Assembly (NCBI GenBank): GCA_049602155.1
Contig: JBMYRH010000001.1
Span: 124,001-188,000 of the forward strand
DNA: 64,000 nt
Source of the DNA: JBMYRH01 sp049602155
GTDB taxonomy: Bacteria > Myxococcota_A > UBA9042 > PHBI01 > JBMYRH01
Direction: 5' to 3'
Below are positions 54,592 through 63,988 of this stretch, piece by piece; within the stretch, counting starts at the first letter, position 1; every line of letters begins with the position of its first letter. Made by a program: the position numbers and the translations under genes. The notes beneath the pieces were generated by a model. It made no database searches, was not told the origin of the DNA, and saw only the letters and a program-made list of their open reading frames with translations.

Positions 54592-57200
54592 GCCCTGCGC
54601 CGATGTACCCACGCCACACCGAACATCCCGCCAAGGAGGAGCGCAAGGGGGGCACCGGTTCGCCCGCCACCCGTGCACCCGGAGTCCGCGGTGGGGGTGG
54701 GCGGCGTCGCGCCGTTCCCGATCCCCCCGGAGCCCGTGCCCGAGCCAGTGCCGACCGTCCCTGAGCCGGTGCCGGTCGTGTCGTTGGCCCCGCTGATGCA
54801 CGCACCAGCCGAGCACGCTTGGCCTTGTGCGCACACGCCACAGCTGCCTCCGCAGCCGTCATCCCCGCAGAGGCTCGTGCCGCAATCAGGGACACAGCAG
54901 AGTCCTCCCTGGCACGCGATCCCCTCCATGCAGCCCCCACAGGTGCCACCACAGCCGTCAGGACCACAGGTCTTCCCCTGACAATCAGGATCGCACCCCT
55001 GACATTGGCCATCGGGGCCACAGGGCGCGTCGCCCTCGCAGAGGCCGCAGAGCCCACCGCAGCCGTCCGAGCCGCAGACCCGGCCGTCGCAGAGGGGGTA
55101 GCAATCAGGCTGCTCAGGGCAGCTAAAGGTCGTCATCTCGCACGTCACGCCATCCGGACAGACACCACACACGCCGCCACATCCATCCGCGCCGCAGGTC
55201 TTCCCTGCGCACTGAACCGGGCAGCCTGTTGTGGTCGTGCAGGTTTGATCCCCCCCGCACACTTGGCCGACAGGGCATTCCCCGCAGGTCCCGCCGCAGC
55301 CGTCATCACCGCAGAAGACACCGTCGCAGTTGGGGGCGCACCCCGTCACCGCGACACACAACCCGGCAGGTGAGCACGACTGCCCATTGGCGCAGGCCCC
55401 ACAGAGGCCGCCGCACCCATCCGCACCACAGGACACACCTGCGCAGTTGGGGGTGCAGTCGTAGGGCGTCACGCAGAGCCCATCCGGCTTGCAGCTCTGT
55501 CCGACCGCGCAGTGATTGCACACACCACCGCACCCGTCTCCACCGCAACCTTGGCCTTCACAATCCGGGGTGCAGCCGCCTGTCGCGATGCAGGTCCCAT
55601 CGTATTTGCAGCTCTCACCCGGTTCACAATCGCCACAGACGCCGCCGCACCCATCGCCACCACAGACCTTGCCGTCACACGTCGGCGCACAAGCGCCGGG
55701 GACGACGCACGTCCCGTCGTACTTGCAGCTCTGGTCGGGGGGGCAGTCGCCACACGTCCCACCACAACCGTCTCCACCGCAGACCTTATCACCACAGGCT
55801 GGAACGCACCCACCCGTCACCATGCAGCTCCCAGAGAAGCTGCAACTCAGCCCCTCTGGGCAGACCCCACACGTCCCACCGCAACCGTCGCCACCGCAGG
55901 CGATGTTCCAGCAGTCTGGTGTGCAGCCATCGGGCAAGACACATGTGCCGTCGTATTTGCAGCTTTGGCCAGCGGCACAGACGCCACAGATGCCACCACA
56001 ACCGTCTCCACCGCAGCCCTTACCTTCGCAGTCGGGCATGCATTGATTGTCGCCTACGCAGGTCCCATTCCAGCTGCAACTCGAGCCCTGGGGACACTCA
56101 CCGCAGCTGTTACCGCAGCCATCATCACCGCACACTTTACCGGAGCAGTCACCCTCGCAGCTGCTGCCACCAGTACACGTCCCATCGAACTTGCAGCTCT
56201 GACCAGGGGCACACTCCCCACAGATTCCACCGCAGCCGTCGTCCCCACAGACCTTGTCACCGCAAGAAGGCGTGCACGAGCCAGGATCCACGCAGACCCC
56301 GCTGAAGTGACAACTCCAGCCTTGGGTGCACTGACCGCACGAGCCGCCGCAGCCATCGCCCCCGCACTCTTTTTGGGCACACGCCGCGGTGCAGCCTGTA
56401 CCGCCTGTGCAGGTCCCATCGAACTTGCAGCTCTGTCCCTCATCGCACTCGCCGCAGGAGCCGCCGCAACCATCTCCGCCGCACACTTTCCCCACGCAAT
56501 CCGGGGTGCATGAGCTCACCTTCGGGACACACTGGTAGTTAAAGTCACAGCTCTCGGTGATCTGATTGCACTCACCGCAGGTGCCTCCGCAGCCATCACC
56601 ACCACACTGCTTGCCGCTGCAATCCGGTGTACACGTCGACTTGGGCACGCACTGGTGGTTGAAGTCGCAGCTCTCCACAGAGCTACAGAAGCCGCAATAG
56701 CCGCCACATCCATCGTCACCGCACTGTTGCCCGACACAGTTCGCCTGGCAGGTCGACAGCGCTTGGCAGACAAAGGCGTAGGTGCACACGTACTGCTGTG
56801 AACAGATGCCGCAGACCCCACCGCACCCGTCGCCACCGCATTGCTTCCCTGCGCAATCGGGCTGGCAGCTCGCTGGCACAATGCACTGCCCGTAGACGTT
56901 ACAGACCTGCCCGCCGGGGCATCCGCCGCACCCTTGCCCGCATTGAACGTACTGACACGGATCCGCCTCCGGCGTGTCCTCGACGCACGACATCACAGGG
57001 ATGAGACCGAACAGGCTGTCTGCACCGCAGACCAACCCAAACAGGTTGCAATCGACCTGCGCTTCGACCCCGAGGAGGCAGTAGCGCAGGACGCTCCCGT
57101 TGCACTCGCCGTTAAGGGGCACGTTCTCGCACGAGGCCGACGCCGAAGAGGCGGGGAGCATGAGGAGCACGATAAACAGAGCTGCGATGAGGTGGCGCAT
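54570..57200 (-). CDS. Cysteine-rich DGCGG-repeat surface protein with MYXO-CTERM-like anchor
   Basis: 876 residues with a signal peptide (cleavage near SASA-SCEN). After an N-terminal cysteine-rich segment there are 18 tandem units of about 36-44 residues, each built on C-x4-CGxDGCGGxCGxC followed by GxxCxxDGxC. About eight cysteines per unit imply a rod of disulfide-knotted modules. A Gly/Thr/Ser-rich linker (GTGSGTVGTGSGTGSGG) leads to a C-terminal sorting signal: a GC-type motif (SGCTGGGRTG), a hydrophobic helix (APLALLLGGMFGVAWV) and basic end HRRR, like MYXO-CTERM. The product is probably surface-anchored and adhesive or protective. The number of units may vary between strains. Confidence 0.9.
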   Translation of the reverse strand: MRHLIAALFIVLLMLPASSASASCENVPLNGECNGSVLRYCLLGVEAQVDCNLFGLVCGADSLFGLIPVMSCVEDTPEADPCQYVQCGQGCGGCPGGQVCNVYGQCIVPASCQPDCAGKQCGGDGCGGVCGICSQQYVCTYAFVCQALSTCQANCVGQQCGDDGCGGYCGFCSSVESCDFNHQCVPKSTCTPDCSGKQCGGDGCGGTCGECNQITESCDFNYQCVPKVSSCTPDCVGKVCGGDGCGGSCGECDEGQSCKFDGTCTGGTGCTAACAQKECGGDGCGGSCGQCTQGWSCHFSGVCVDPGSCTPSCGDKVCGDDGCGGICGECAPGQSCKFDGTCTGGSSCEGDCSGKVCGDDGCGNSCGECPQGSSCSWNGTCVGDNQCMPDCEGKGCGGDGCGGICGVCAAGQSCKYDGTCVLPDGCTPDCWNIACGGDGCGGTCGVCPEGLSCSFSGSCMVTGGCVPACGDKVCGGDGCGGTCGDCPPDQSCKYDGTCVVPGACAPTCDGKVCGGDGCGGVCGDCEPGESCKYDGTCIATGGCTPDCEGQGCGGDGCGGVCNHCAVGQSCKPDGLCVTPYDCTPNCAGVSCGADGCGGLCGACANGQSCSPAGLCVAVTGCAPNCDGVFCGDDGCGGTCGECPVGQVCGGDQTCTTTTGCPVQCAGKTCGADGCGGVCGVCPDGVTCEMTTFSCPEQPDCYPLCDGRVCGSDGCGGLCGLCEGDAPCGPDGQCQGCDPDCQGKTCGPDGCGGTCGGCMEGIACQGGLCCVPDCGTSLCGDDGCGGSCGVCAQGQACSAGACISGANDTTGTGSGTVGTGSGTGSGGIGNGATPPTPTADSGCTGGGRTGAPLALLLGGMFGVAWVHRRRAQRVTFR
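54834..56860 (-). repeat. Eighteen degenerate tandem coding repeats (DGCGG units)
   Basis: In-frame units of roughly 108-132 bases encoding CGxDGCGG cores. The DNA copies are similar but not identical, so the array is old enough to have diverged while the protein pattern is kept. One isolated unit of the same motif occurs in the lipoprotein gene starting at 58404 (near 58700). Confidence 0.85.
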
Positions 57201-57261
57201 GGCGCCAGTCTACGAAGCGCAGCCGGTCACGTCGAGGTTATCGCGCGCCGGGTGACTCAAC

Positions 57262-58239
57262 TCAGAGCGCATCGGCGATCACGTGCCCACCTACACGACG
57301 ACCGCGGTTGAAGCGCTGCTTGCGCACCTCGACTCCCTTTCGGTCGAAGTATCGCCACAGCCCATGCTGCTTTCCTCGACGATAGTCGCCCTTCGCGAGG
57401 GTCTTCCCGAGCAGGCCCGATCGAATGGACCAGGCCCCTTGTCGACGACCACGGTGATAGCTCCCTCGAGCGACGCGTCCATCTTTCAACCACTCAGTCC
57501 AGCGACCATGGGGCTCGCCATCAAGGTATCGGCCCTCGGAGATCTTGCGACCATCCGCCGCGAACTCGGTCCAGTCGCCATAGCGAACGCCTCGATGGAG
57601 GCGGCCAGTCGCTGCCAAGTGCCCCGCAGGATCGTACTCGGACCAGGTCCCGCTGCGGTGCTCGCCCTTGAACGGACCGGCTGCAATACGCACACCGTCG
57701 GCCCCGTAGATCGTGAACACACCGGTACGTTCTCCAGAGACGTAGCGACCCACCAATCGCTCACCTGTCTCTACGGTCATCGTCCAACTGCCGTGCCTCT
57801 TGTCCTTTCGGTAGCGTCCGCGAGACATCACGCCGCCCTTGGCGTCGAAGGTCGTCCAAGTCCCGTGACGCATACCCTGCAGGTAGTCGCCTAGAAAGCG
57901 TACGCCGTCGTCCCGCGTCTCCTCGTAAGAGCCGTCTAGGTGGCCGAGGCTGTAGTCCGCCTTCACCCGCAGGGTGCCGTCAGCACGCCACTCCCGCCAC
58001 GGCCCGTCCATACGCCCAGAGCGGTAGGTGCCCTGCTGCTTGATGGTCCCATTTTTATGCCACGCGATCGAAGGACCGTGCCGCTGGAACTTAGCGACAA
58101 CGGTGTCGAAGCGCTCGCACCACTGCTCCTCGCCTAGGCGCCCCTCAAGGCGCGTGTCGGGCGGACAGGTCACGACATCTGCCGCGAACGCGACGTCGCA
58201 CACCCCTAGAGCCATCAAGCACATCATCACCGCGCGCAT
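57262..58239 (-). CDS. Exported MORN-repeat protein
   Basis: 325 residues from ATG 58239, favoured by GAGG upstream and the signal peptide that follows (MALGVCDVAFA-AD); ATG 58251 is an alternative. From residue about 60 onward there are ten or so MORN/YwqK-type repeats of about 22 residues: KNGTIKQQGTYRSGRMDGPW, GDYLQGMRHGTWTTFDAKGG, GRYLDGEPHGRWTEWLKDGR and so on. These form an extended beta sheet used in protein or lipid binding. The YwqK antitoxin label often given to such proteins is a domain-name artefact; no toxin is nearby. Confidence 0.88.
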   Translation of the reverse strand: MRAVMMCLMALGVCDVAFAADVVTCPPDTRLEGRLGEEQWCERFDTVVAKFQRHGPSIAWHKNGTIKQQGTYRSGRMDGPWREWRADGTLRVKADYSLGHLDGSYEETRDDGVRFLGDYLQGMRHGTWTTFDAKGGVMSRGRYRKDKRHGSWTMTVETGERLVGRYVSGERTGVFTIYGADGVRIAAGPFKGEHRSGTWSEYDPAGHLAATGRLHRGVRYGDWTEFAADGRKISEGRYLDGEPHGRWTEWLKDGRVARGSYHRGRRQGAWSIRSGLLGKTLAKGDYRRGKQHGLWRYFDRKGVEVRKQRFNRGRRVGGHVIADAL

Positions 58240-58403
58240 CCGCGACCTCATGTCATCAAACGAAGGATTGGTCCCCGGACACACCGGGCACACAAGCCGA
58301 GTATTGACCAGGTCTCAAGAACCGTCGAAAACCTCGCTTGTTCGGACCCCTCTGCTTCGATAAGGTCTTGCCTTCACACAGAGTTTTCTCGTGGAGGTGT
58401 GCC

Positions 58404-61013
58404 GTGAACCGATCATTCACCCTAGTGTTGGGAGTCGTGCTTTGCGCGCTTGGCGGCCCCATCGGATGCTCGGGAGATGGCGCCGACGACGGCTCGGGAG
58501 ACGGCGGCGATACGACCTCTGAGGTGGTCGGCGATGCATCAGGCACAGCTGACACGACCGGTGGCGGCGCCTCCGAACCGGACGGCGGTGGAACAACCGG
58601 CACATCGCCGGATGCAGACAACTCAAGCGGTCTGGGAACGGAGGCCGACGCCGGCGCGACATCTGATTCGGGTTCGGGCAACTGCACCCCCGCGTGCGTC
58701 GGTCAGTCCTGCGGGGACGACGGCTGCGGTGGCAGCTGCGGTGAGTGTGCTGACGGCGACACCTGCAACGCGATGGGGGCCTGTGAAGGCCCTTCGTGCA
58801 CCTCCAACAGCGACTGTGTCGCTGGGCTCGTCTGCAAAGATGGCGAATGCATGGCCGCCCCGTGCGAGGAGGACGCAGACTGCCCCTTCGAGCAACTGTG
58901 TCAGCAAGGCGCCTGTAGCGTGAACCCCAACGTCTGCTCTGGGAACCTTGAGGGCGAACTCCAACCCTTTGGTGGCGCGTGCTGCTACACAACGCCCACG
59001 CACCCTAACAACCCGAACTGCATCTGGAGCGCCGAGGGCTACACGAGCGACTGCATGGACAACCAGTGCGAGACCTCTATCTGCTCAGGTGGCTCTTCGG
59101 GGCGCTACTGCTCCAAGGGCTGCACCTTCTATGATGACTCGGTCAACAACGACACCGGCGAACCCGGCACGGATGGCGTGGTCGACCCCCTGCAGCCCGA
59201 CGATTGCGTCGCGGGCTTCCCCGCCGATGGCCCCTTCGGCACCAACTACCGGTGCGTCAACCTGCGCTCACCGGATAAAGATCCATACGGACTGTGCCGA
59301 CCGGGCACGACGTTCCGTAAATGTCTTGGAGACAGCGACTGCCCGGATGGTGAAGCCTGCAATGTGCTCTACATCATGGGCGAGTCCGAGAAGCGGTGCA
59401 TGACGCGCGTGAAGGACGGGGGCGCCGGCGGAGATGCCTGCAACACCGATCCTGCAGCGGGTGAGGTGAACTACTGTGGCGGCCCCTTCTGCTTCGGCTT
59501 TGGCTGTGTAGACACGTGCGGCGAGGAGGATGACTGCGCCACGGATGTCTGTGTCGACGGGCTCTGCGCGAAGGACAGCGACTTCTGCGTCACGAATGCG
59601 GACTGCTCGGCGACGACCTGCGATGAGATGACCCCCTACTCGGACAGCGACTTCACCGAGGACTTCTGCCTATCAAAGAACTGCACAGTCATTGGTGAGT
59701 GTGGTGACCCCGACTGGTTCTGCCGCCCCTATTGGAACGGCGCCAGCGCGGTCGAAGACGTAGCGCTCGACCCCTCCTGCCGGCGCATTGAAGAGGGCTC
59801 AGTCGGCTATGGTGAGGCCTGCGGTTATGAGGATGATGGCAGTGGTCTGCCCCCATGTGCCTGGTACTACGGGTGCTTTGACGGGGTCTGTACAGGTCCC
59901 TGCACCAGCGACGACGACTGCAGCGACGGGCTGGCCTGCATCCGGGGCACCGAGTGGTCTATCGACGTCGATGACGACGACGTTGTCGACACGTACGTCG
60001 ACGTCGACGTCTGCATGCCATGGCCACAAAACGGTGGCACCACCGTGTGTGAGACCGACGCTGACTGCGCAAGCGGCGAGCACTGCGAGTATCGCATCGT
60101 CTCAGAGCTGTCCGAGGATGGCAGTAAGACTTGGGGCGCTGAATTTGTCTGCCGAGAGGACTACGAAGACCAGGTTGAGTTTGGTGAGATCTGCGGGACC
60201 GGCATCGGGGAATGTGCCTCCGATCTCTGCTTGGTACCGAGCGGCTCAACGACCGACAACTCCATGTGCACCACGTACTGCGAGTCCGCCTCCGATTGCC
60301 CAGAGACCTTCGAGTTCGACGGCGTCTTCTGGAAGTCCATCTGCCTAAGCTTCAATGTCGGTCACAACGGCACCCCTGACCCCATCGACGACATCTATGT
60401 CCCCTACTGCTGGCGGGCGTCGTCGTTCGGCTCACTGGCTCCCTGCACAGAGGACCGTAAATGTGACGCAGCGAAGGACTACTGTGATGCGATCGCCATC
60501 GCCGGCAACCCCGATGAGGCGGTCACCGTCGAGCACCTGTGCCGAGACGCCAACTACGGGCTCGACACCTTGCCGACCAAAGAGGTCGGGGAGCCCTGCT
60601 CGTCCTGGCAAGAGTGTAAGGGGCGCACCTGCCTCGCCGACGGGGACGGAGGCGGCTACTGCTCTGAGCTCTGCACGACAGACGCCGGGTGCCAGAACCC
60701 AGACTCTCCCTACACTCTGAAGTGCACGACGGAGACCCTGATCGCGCGACCAGACGACACGCTCAGCGGCAAAACACAGCGCTGTCGGTTGGCCGCGACC
60801 TGCCTGGTCTGTGAATCAGATGACGACTGCGGTGGCGACTACGTCTGTATCAACATGGGTGGACTTGGCGAAAGCGCCGACATGCGCTGCGGAGAGCCTT
60901 GCATGCCCTCACAAGGCTGTGACGATCCCGACGCCTCAGAGTGCACGCAGCACATCACGAGCGTCGGTCAGCCGACAGACAGCCACGCGTGCATGCCTGT
61001 CAGCTGCAACTGA
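58404..61013 (+). CDS. Large cysteine-rich lipoprotein
   Basis: 869 residues from GTG 58404 (GTGGAGG seven bases upstream). The lipoprotein signal ends GGPIGC and is followed by an Asp/Gly/Ser/Thr-rich low-complexity linker (about 25-90). One DGCGG unit (CVGQSCGDDGCGGSCGEC) is followed by many irregular cysteine-rich segments of the type SDCVAGLVCKDGEC, DCPDGEACN and DDCSDGLACI, like the Dickkopf/EGF-like cysteine repeats common in myxobacterial surface proteins. No catalytic domain was recognised. It lies between two other envelope-protein genes and is transcribed away from the MORN gene. Confidence 0.85.
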   Translation: MNRSFTLVLGVVLCALGGPIGCSGDGADDGSGDGGDTTSEVVGDASGTADTTGGGASEPDGGGTTGTSPDADNSSGLGTEADAGATSDSGSGNCTPACVGQSCGDDGCGGSCGECADGDTCNAMGACEGPSCTSNSDCVAGLVCKDGECMAAPCEEDADCPFEQLCQQGACSVNPNVCSGNLEGELQPFGGACCYTTPTHPNNPNCIWSAEGYTSDCMDNQCETSICSGGSSGRYCSKGCTFYDDSVNNDTGEPGTDGVVDPLQPDDCVAGFPADGPFGTNYRCVNLRSPDKDPYGLCRPGTTFRKCLGDSDCPDGEACNVLYIMGESEKRCMTRVKDGGAGGDACNTDPAAGEVNYCGGPFCFGFGCVDTCGEEDDCATDVCVDGLCAKDSDFCVTNADCSATTCDEMTPYSDSDFTEDFCLSKNCTVIGECGDPDWFCRPYWNGASAVEDVALDPSCRRIEEGSVGYGEACGYEDDGSGLPPCAWYYGCFDGVCTGPCTSDDDCSDGLACIRGTEWSIDVDDDDVVDTYVDVDVCMPWPQNGGTTVCETDADCASGEHCEYRIVSELSEDGSKTWGAEFVCREDYEDQVEFGEICGTGIGECASDLCLVPSGSTTDNSMCTTYCESASDCPETFEFDGVFWKSICLSFNVGHNGTPDPIDDIYVPYCWRASSFGSLAPCTEDRKCDAAKDYCDAIAIAGNPDEAVTVEHLCRDANYGLDTLPTKEVGEPCSSWQECKGRTCLADGDGGGYCSELCTTDAGCQNPDSPYTLKCTTETLIARPDDTLSGKTQRCRLAATCLVCESDDDCGGDYVCINMGGLGESADMRCGEPCMPSQGCDDPDASECTQHITSVGQPTDSHACMPVSCN

Positions 61014-61107
61014 CGCTAGGCCCTCCGCGCAACCTCGCTGAGGCCAAAGAACGCTCATTTTGCGGACCTGTGCTAACCTTTCGAGAGGCTCGCACAGGAG
61101 AGCAGTC

Positions 61108-63936
61108 ATACGCCGTACGGACCTGGCCCTGACCATCCTCAGCTTTGGGTTCCTCGCCGCATGCGGTGAGAGCGCTCCGCCCCCAGATCCCTCCGCCTTG
61201 ACGGACGCGAGTCAACGGCCTCCTGATGCGACCTCGCTGACCGACAGCGACGGTCAGCCCCTCACTGTACCAGACATCATCGGGCACTCTGATGCCGCCG
61301 ACGGAGACAAGGAAGAAGGCACCGATTCCGACTCAGAGATGCCGAAAGACACCTTAGCGTCAACCGATGCCCTCGTGCGCGACGCCGATGCTCTGGCCGG
61401 CGACGCGCACCATGACAGCTCCGCCCCTGAAGACAGCTCAAGCGCTGTCGATGCCCTGAGCGAGGCAGACAGCCAGGACAACCCAGACACTGCGCTCCCT
61501 GACATCGACACAGTCGGGGACCTTGATGGGGGGCTCCCGAGCGACACAGCTGAGGCCGACACCACCACACCGACAGACGCCGTCGGCCCCATCGATGACG
61601 TCCCCTTGGACGCAGACGCCGAGGCACCGACTGATATCAGCAACCCTGTCGATGGCATCAGCGCAGTGGGTGACACAGGCTCCCTGCCCGGTCTCGACGC
61701 CTCCCCGACAGACGACACAGACAGCGTGGAGGGAACAGACGACACAGACAGCGTGGAGGGAACGCTTCCCCTAGACAGCGTCATCACCGACGTCGATGAC
61801 GCACAACAAGAGGTTGAGGAGCCTGGACCTGACAGCGAGACACCGCCCTGCGAACCGCCCTTTGCGTGCCCGTGGGAGGGCACATGCACCGAACCAACCG
61901 CCTATTTGACAGTCCATGGGCTCGATGTCTGGGCCCAAGAGGTCGGCGACATGGCGGTCGGCTTAAGCGCTGGCAAAGCAGGCTGGGAGATCACATCACA
62001 GACCACGTCCATCACGACGCCACTGTGTGGTCCGGCCACGCTGGCGATCGAAGCCGCAGCGCCTTGGCACGCGGCTATGGGTGCGACCGTGACCTACGCC
62101 GGGGGTGGGCTTGACCCAGAGGAGGCCTTCTACGTGGAGGTGTCCAGCGGTGAGGGCAGCGCCGTCTTGATGCATGAGGTGGAGGAGGTCGACGGAGCAA
62201 TGTTACCGTCTTACAGCCTGTGGCTGGGTCTGGCCCATCACTACTTCGCTGCATCGGGCCCCCCCGCGCGCCACGGCAACTTAGTGACCCTGCTACGCGA
62301 CGGTGAAGAGGCCTGGGCGACCGTGCGCGCCGACCTGCTGGCCTCTGAGGCGTTGATCACCTCCGCCACGTGGTGGTGGACGAGTGAGTTGGAGCTCCTG
62401 AGGGACCCCGAGCTTCACCCCTACCTCACCCCTGAAGCGCGTTGGGAAAATACAGCCTTAGGCACCCTCTCAGCGCTCGGGCTCGAGGGCGTGGAGAGCA
62501 AGATCCTCATCAATCAATTCTACAGCCAAGACGGGCTCCTGAGCTGGATCACGGCAGACGACGCGGTCTACACCGCCGCCCTGACACCGAGCGACGGTGT
62601 CGAGATGCTCGGGGTAGCCAACACGGTCGCGGGGACCTTCGACGTCACCCCGGGCGGGGCGGCGTTTACTGACCACCTCCTCGCCGCCTGGACCGTGGCT
62701 GCGTCGACGACGCTCTTAGGGAGCGTGGAGAGTGAGCCAAGGCTCTCCCCCCAGACCGTTGACCTCAACGCGCTCCCAGCGGGCCTCGGCGCCTTCGACA
62801 TCCCCCTCGCGAGCTGGCACCAGAAGTTCCTGACGATGGATCAAGAGGTCGCGTACATCGGCGGCATGAACGTCAAAACAACAGACTGGGACACCCATCA
62901 GCACGGCGTCTACGAGCCGCGGCGCATGACCTTCGAGGCGTCGCTTGAAGATCGGCTCGCGGTAAAAGACAAGCTCGCCGTCTCAGACTTCAACCCTCGA
63001 AAGGACTACATGATCCGGGTCGAGGGCCCCTCCGCAGCAGACGCCGTCAACGTCTTCAAAGAGCGGTGGGACCTTCAACTCGCGTCTGATGCCGAGAACG
63101 CAGAGTTCTCCAGCGCATTCACCGCGGCCCCAACTCCCCTCCCCTTCGCGGGCGGTGTACAAGCCCAAGTCGTCACCACGATGCCAGAGCCCTTCAACCA
63201 AACCTCGATCGCAGATACGCTCCTGCGCGCCATCTCTCAAGCCGATGAGTACATCTACATCGAAGACCAATACTTCCGTTCGCCGATCCTCGCGGACGCG
63301 ATCGTCGACCGGATGCTCGTCGATAATGACGTCGTCCTCATCGTCGTCACGGGGCCAGTCGACGAGTGGGTAGACCCCGGATGCTGGCAAACCCACCTCC
63401 AGCACGAGCTGCTTCAAGGGCTCTTCGCGGACCGCTATGGCCTCTTCCAACTCCAGAGCTTCGACACTGTCGATACCGACTGCACCTTCTGCATCGACGA
63501 GGTCGAGGCGACCTTCCAGCCAATGAGCATGCATTCCAAGCTCGTGATCATCGACGACCTCTACTTGGAGGTCGGCTCGTGCAATCACAACAACCGAGGC
63601 CTCCTCTACGAAGGCGAGGCTGCTGTCGCTGTCTTCGACAATGCCTGGGTCTCAAGCTCCCGCGGGCTCATCTTTCAAAACCTCCTCGACGACTACTACG
63701 AAGCCGACGTCGCCGGTGCAGGCTGGCTGACCCTCTTCCAGAACGCTGCGCTATGGAACGACTTGGTCTACGCGGACTGGGACGATGAGAGCTTCGACCT
63801 CGACCTCGATGGTGAGCCGGTCCCGGAGTTCTGGAAACCCGTCGGCTTCCTCTACTCCCTTCACCCAGGTCCACCAAGCGACTGCTTCTTCGAAGACGTC
63901 GGCGAAGACGTCACTCTCGCTCCCACGCGGGGATAA
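61108..63936 (+). CDS. Phospholipase D-family lipoprotein with probable ATA start
   Basis: 942 residues if translation starts at ATA 61108: AGGAG lies seven bases before it and the product begins directly with Arg-Arg and a lipoprotein signal ending LAAC. The nearest standard start, TTG 61060, has no ribosome-binding site and adds 16 residues before the signal. Residues 22-240 are an Asp/Thr/Ser/Pro-rich linker with a tandem duplication. The C-terminal part holds two HKD motifs: HQKFLTMD (H571, K573, D578) and HSKLVIID (H809, K811, D816), so the PLD active site is complete. By family it cleaves phosphodiester bonds, possibly of phospholipids; it acts on or outside the cell surface. Confidence 0.85.
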   Translation: MRRTDLALTILSFGFLAACGESAPPPDPSALTDASQRPPDATSLTDSDGQPLTVPDIIGHSDAADGDKEEGTDSDSEMPKDTLASTDALVRDADALAGDAHHDSSAPEDSSSAVDALSEADSQDNPDTALPDIDTVGDLDGGLPSDTAEADTTTPTDAVGPIDDVPLDADAEAPTDISNPVDGISAVGDTGSLPGLDASPTDDTDSVEGTDDTDSVEGTLPLDSVITDVDDAQQEVEEPGPDSETPPCEPPFACPWEGTCTEPTAYLTVHGLDVWAQEVGDMAVGLSAGKAGWEITSQTTSITTPLCGPATLAIEAAAPWHAAMGATVTYAGGGLDPEEAFYVEVSSGEGSAVLMHEVEEVDGAMLPSYSLWLGLAHHYFAASGPPARHGNLVTLLRDGEEAWATVRADLLASEALITSATWWWTSELELLRDPELHPYLTPEARWENTALGTLSALGLEGVESKILINQFYSQDGLLSWITADDAVYTAALTPSDGVEMLGVANTVAGTFDVTPGGAAFTDHLLAAWTVAASTTLLGSVESEPRLSPQTVDLNALPAGLGAFDIPLASWHQKFLTMDQEVAYIGGMNVKTTDWDTHQHGVYEPRRMTFEASLEDRLAVKDKLAVSDFNPRKDYMIRVEGPSAADAVNVFKERWDLQLASDAENAEFSSAFTAAPTPLPFAGGVQAQVVTTMPEPFNQTSIADTLLRAISQADEYIYIEDQYFRSPILADAIVDRMLVDNDVVLIVVTGPVDEWVDPGCWQTHLQHELLQGLFADRYGLFQLQSFDTVDTDCTFCIDEVEATFQPMSMHSKLVIIDDLYLEVGSCNHNNRGLLYEGEAAVAVFDNAWVSSSRGLIFQNLLDDYYEADVAGAGWLTLFQNAALWNDLVYADWDDESFDLDLDGEPVPEFWKPVGFLYSLHPGPPSDCFFEDVGEDVTLAPTRG
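61708..61761 (+). repeat. Perfect 27-bp tandem duplication in the PLD lipoprotein linker
   Basis: Two identical 27-base units (61708-61734 and 61735-61761), each adding nine residues (TDDTDSVEG) in frame. Perfect identity implies a recent duplication in the disordered linker. Confidence 0.9.
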
Positions 63937-63958
63937 CTCAGCCGACCTGAAATGCAAC

Positions 63959-63988
63959 GAGCCCGTGACGCACATGCGGCACGGGCTC
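63959..63988 (+). terminator. Terminator-like hairpin after the PLD gene
   Basis: GAGCCCGTG (63959-63967) pairs with CACGGGCTC (63980-63988), and an inner CGCA/TGCG stem nearly closes the loop. The hairpin is very stable and starts 22 bases after the stop. The following T-tract is poor (TAGTCTTAAT), so efficiency is uncertain. Confidence 0.65.

Noticed and set aside
55229..56513. Long plus-strand frames rich in His/Arg/Ser or Thr/Ala opposite the cysteine-rich repeats
   Set aside because: They are repeat-driven shadows: the periodic TGC/GGT codons of the minus-strand gene keep the other frames open.
54834..56860. CRISPR-like array from the regular spacing of similar units
   Set aside because: Units are coding, diverged, over 100 bases long and without unique spacers between identical repeats.
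57262..58239. Reading the MORN protein as a toxin-antitoxin antitoxin (YwqK label)
   Set aside because: The label comes from database naming of the repeat; the protein is exported and has no toxin neighbour.
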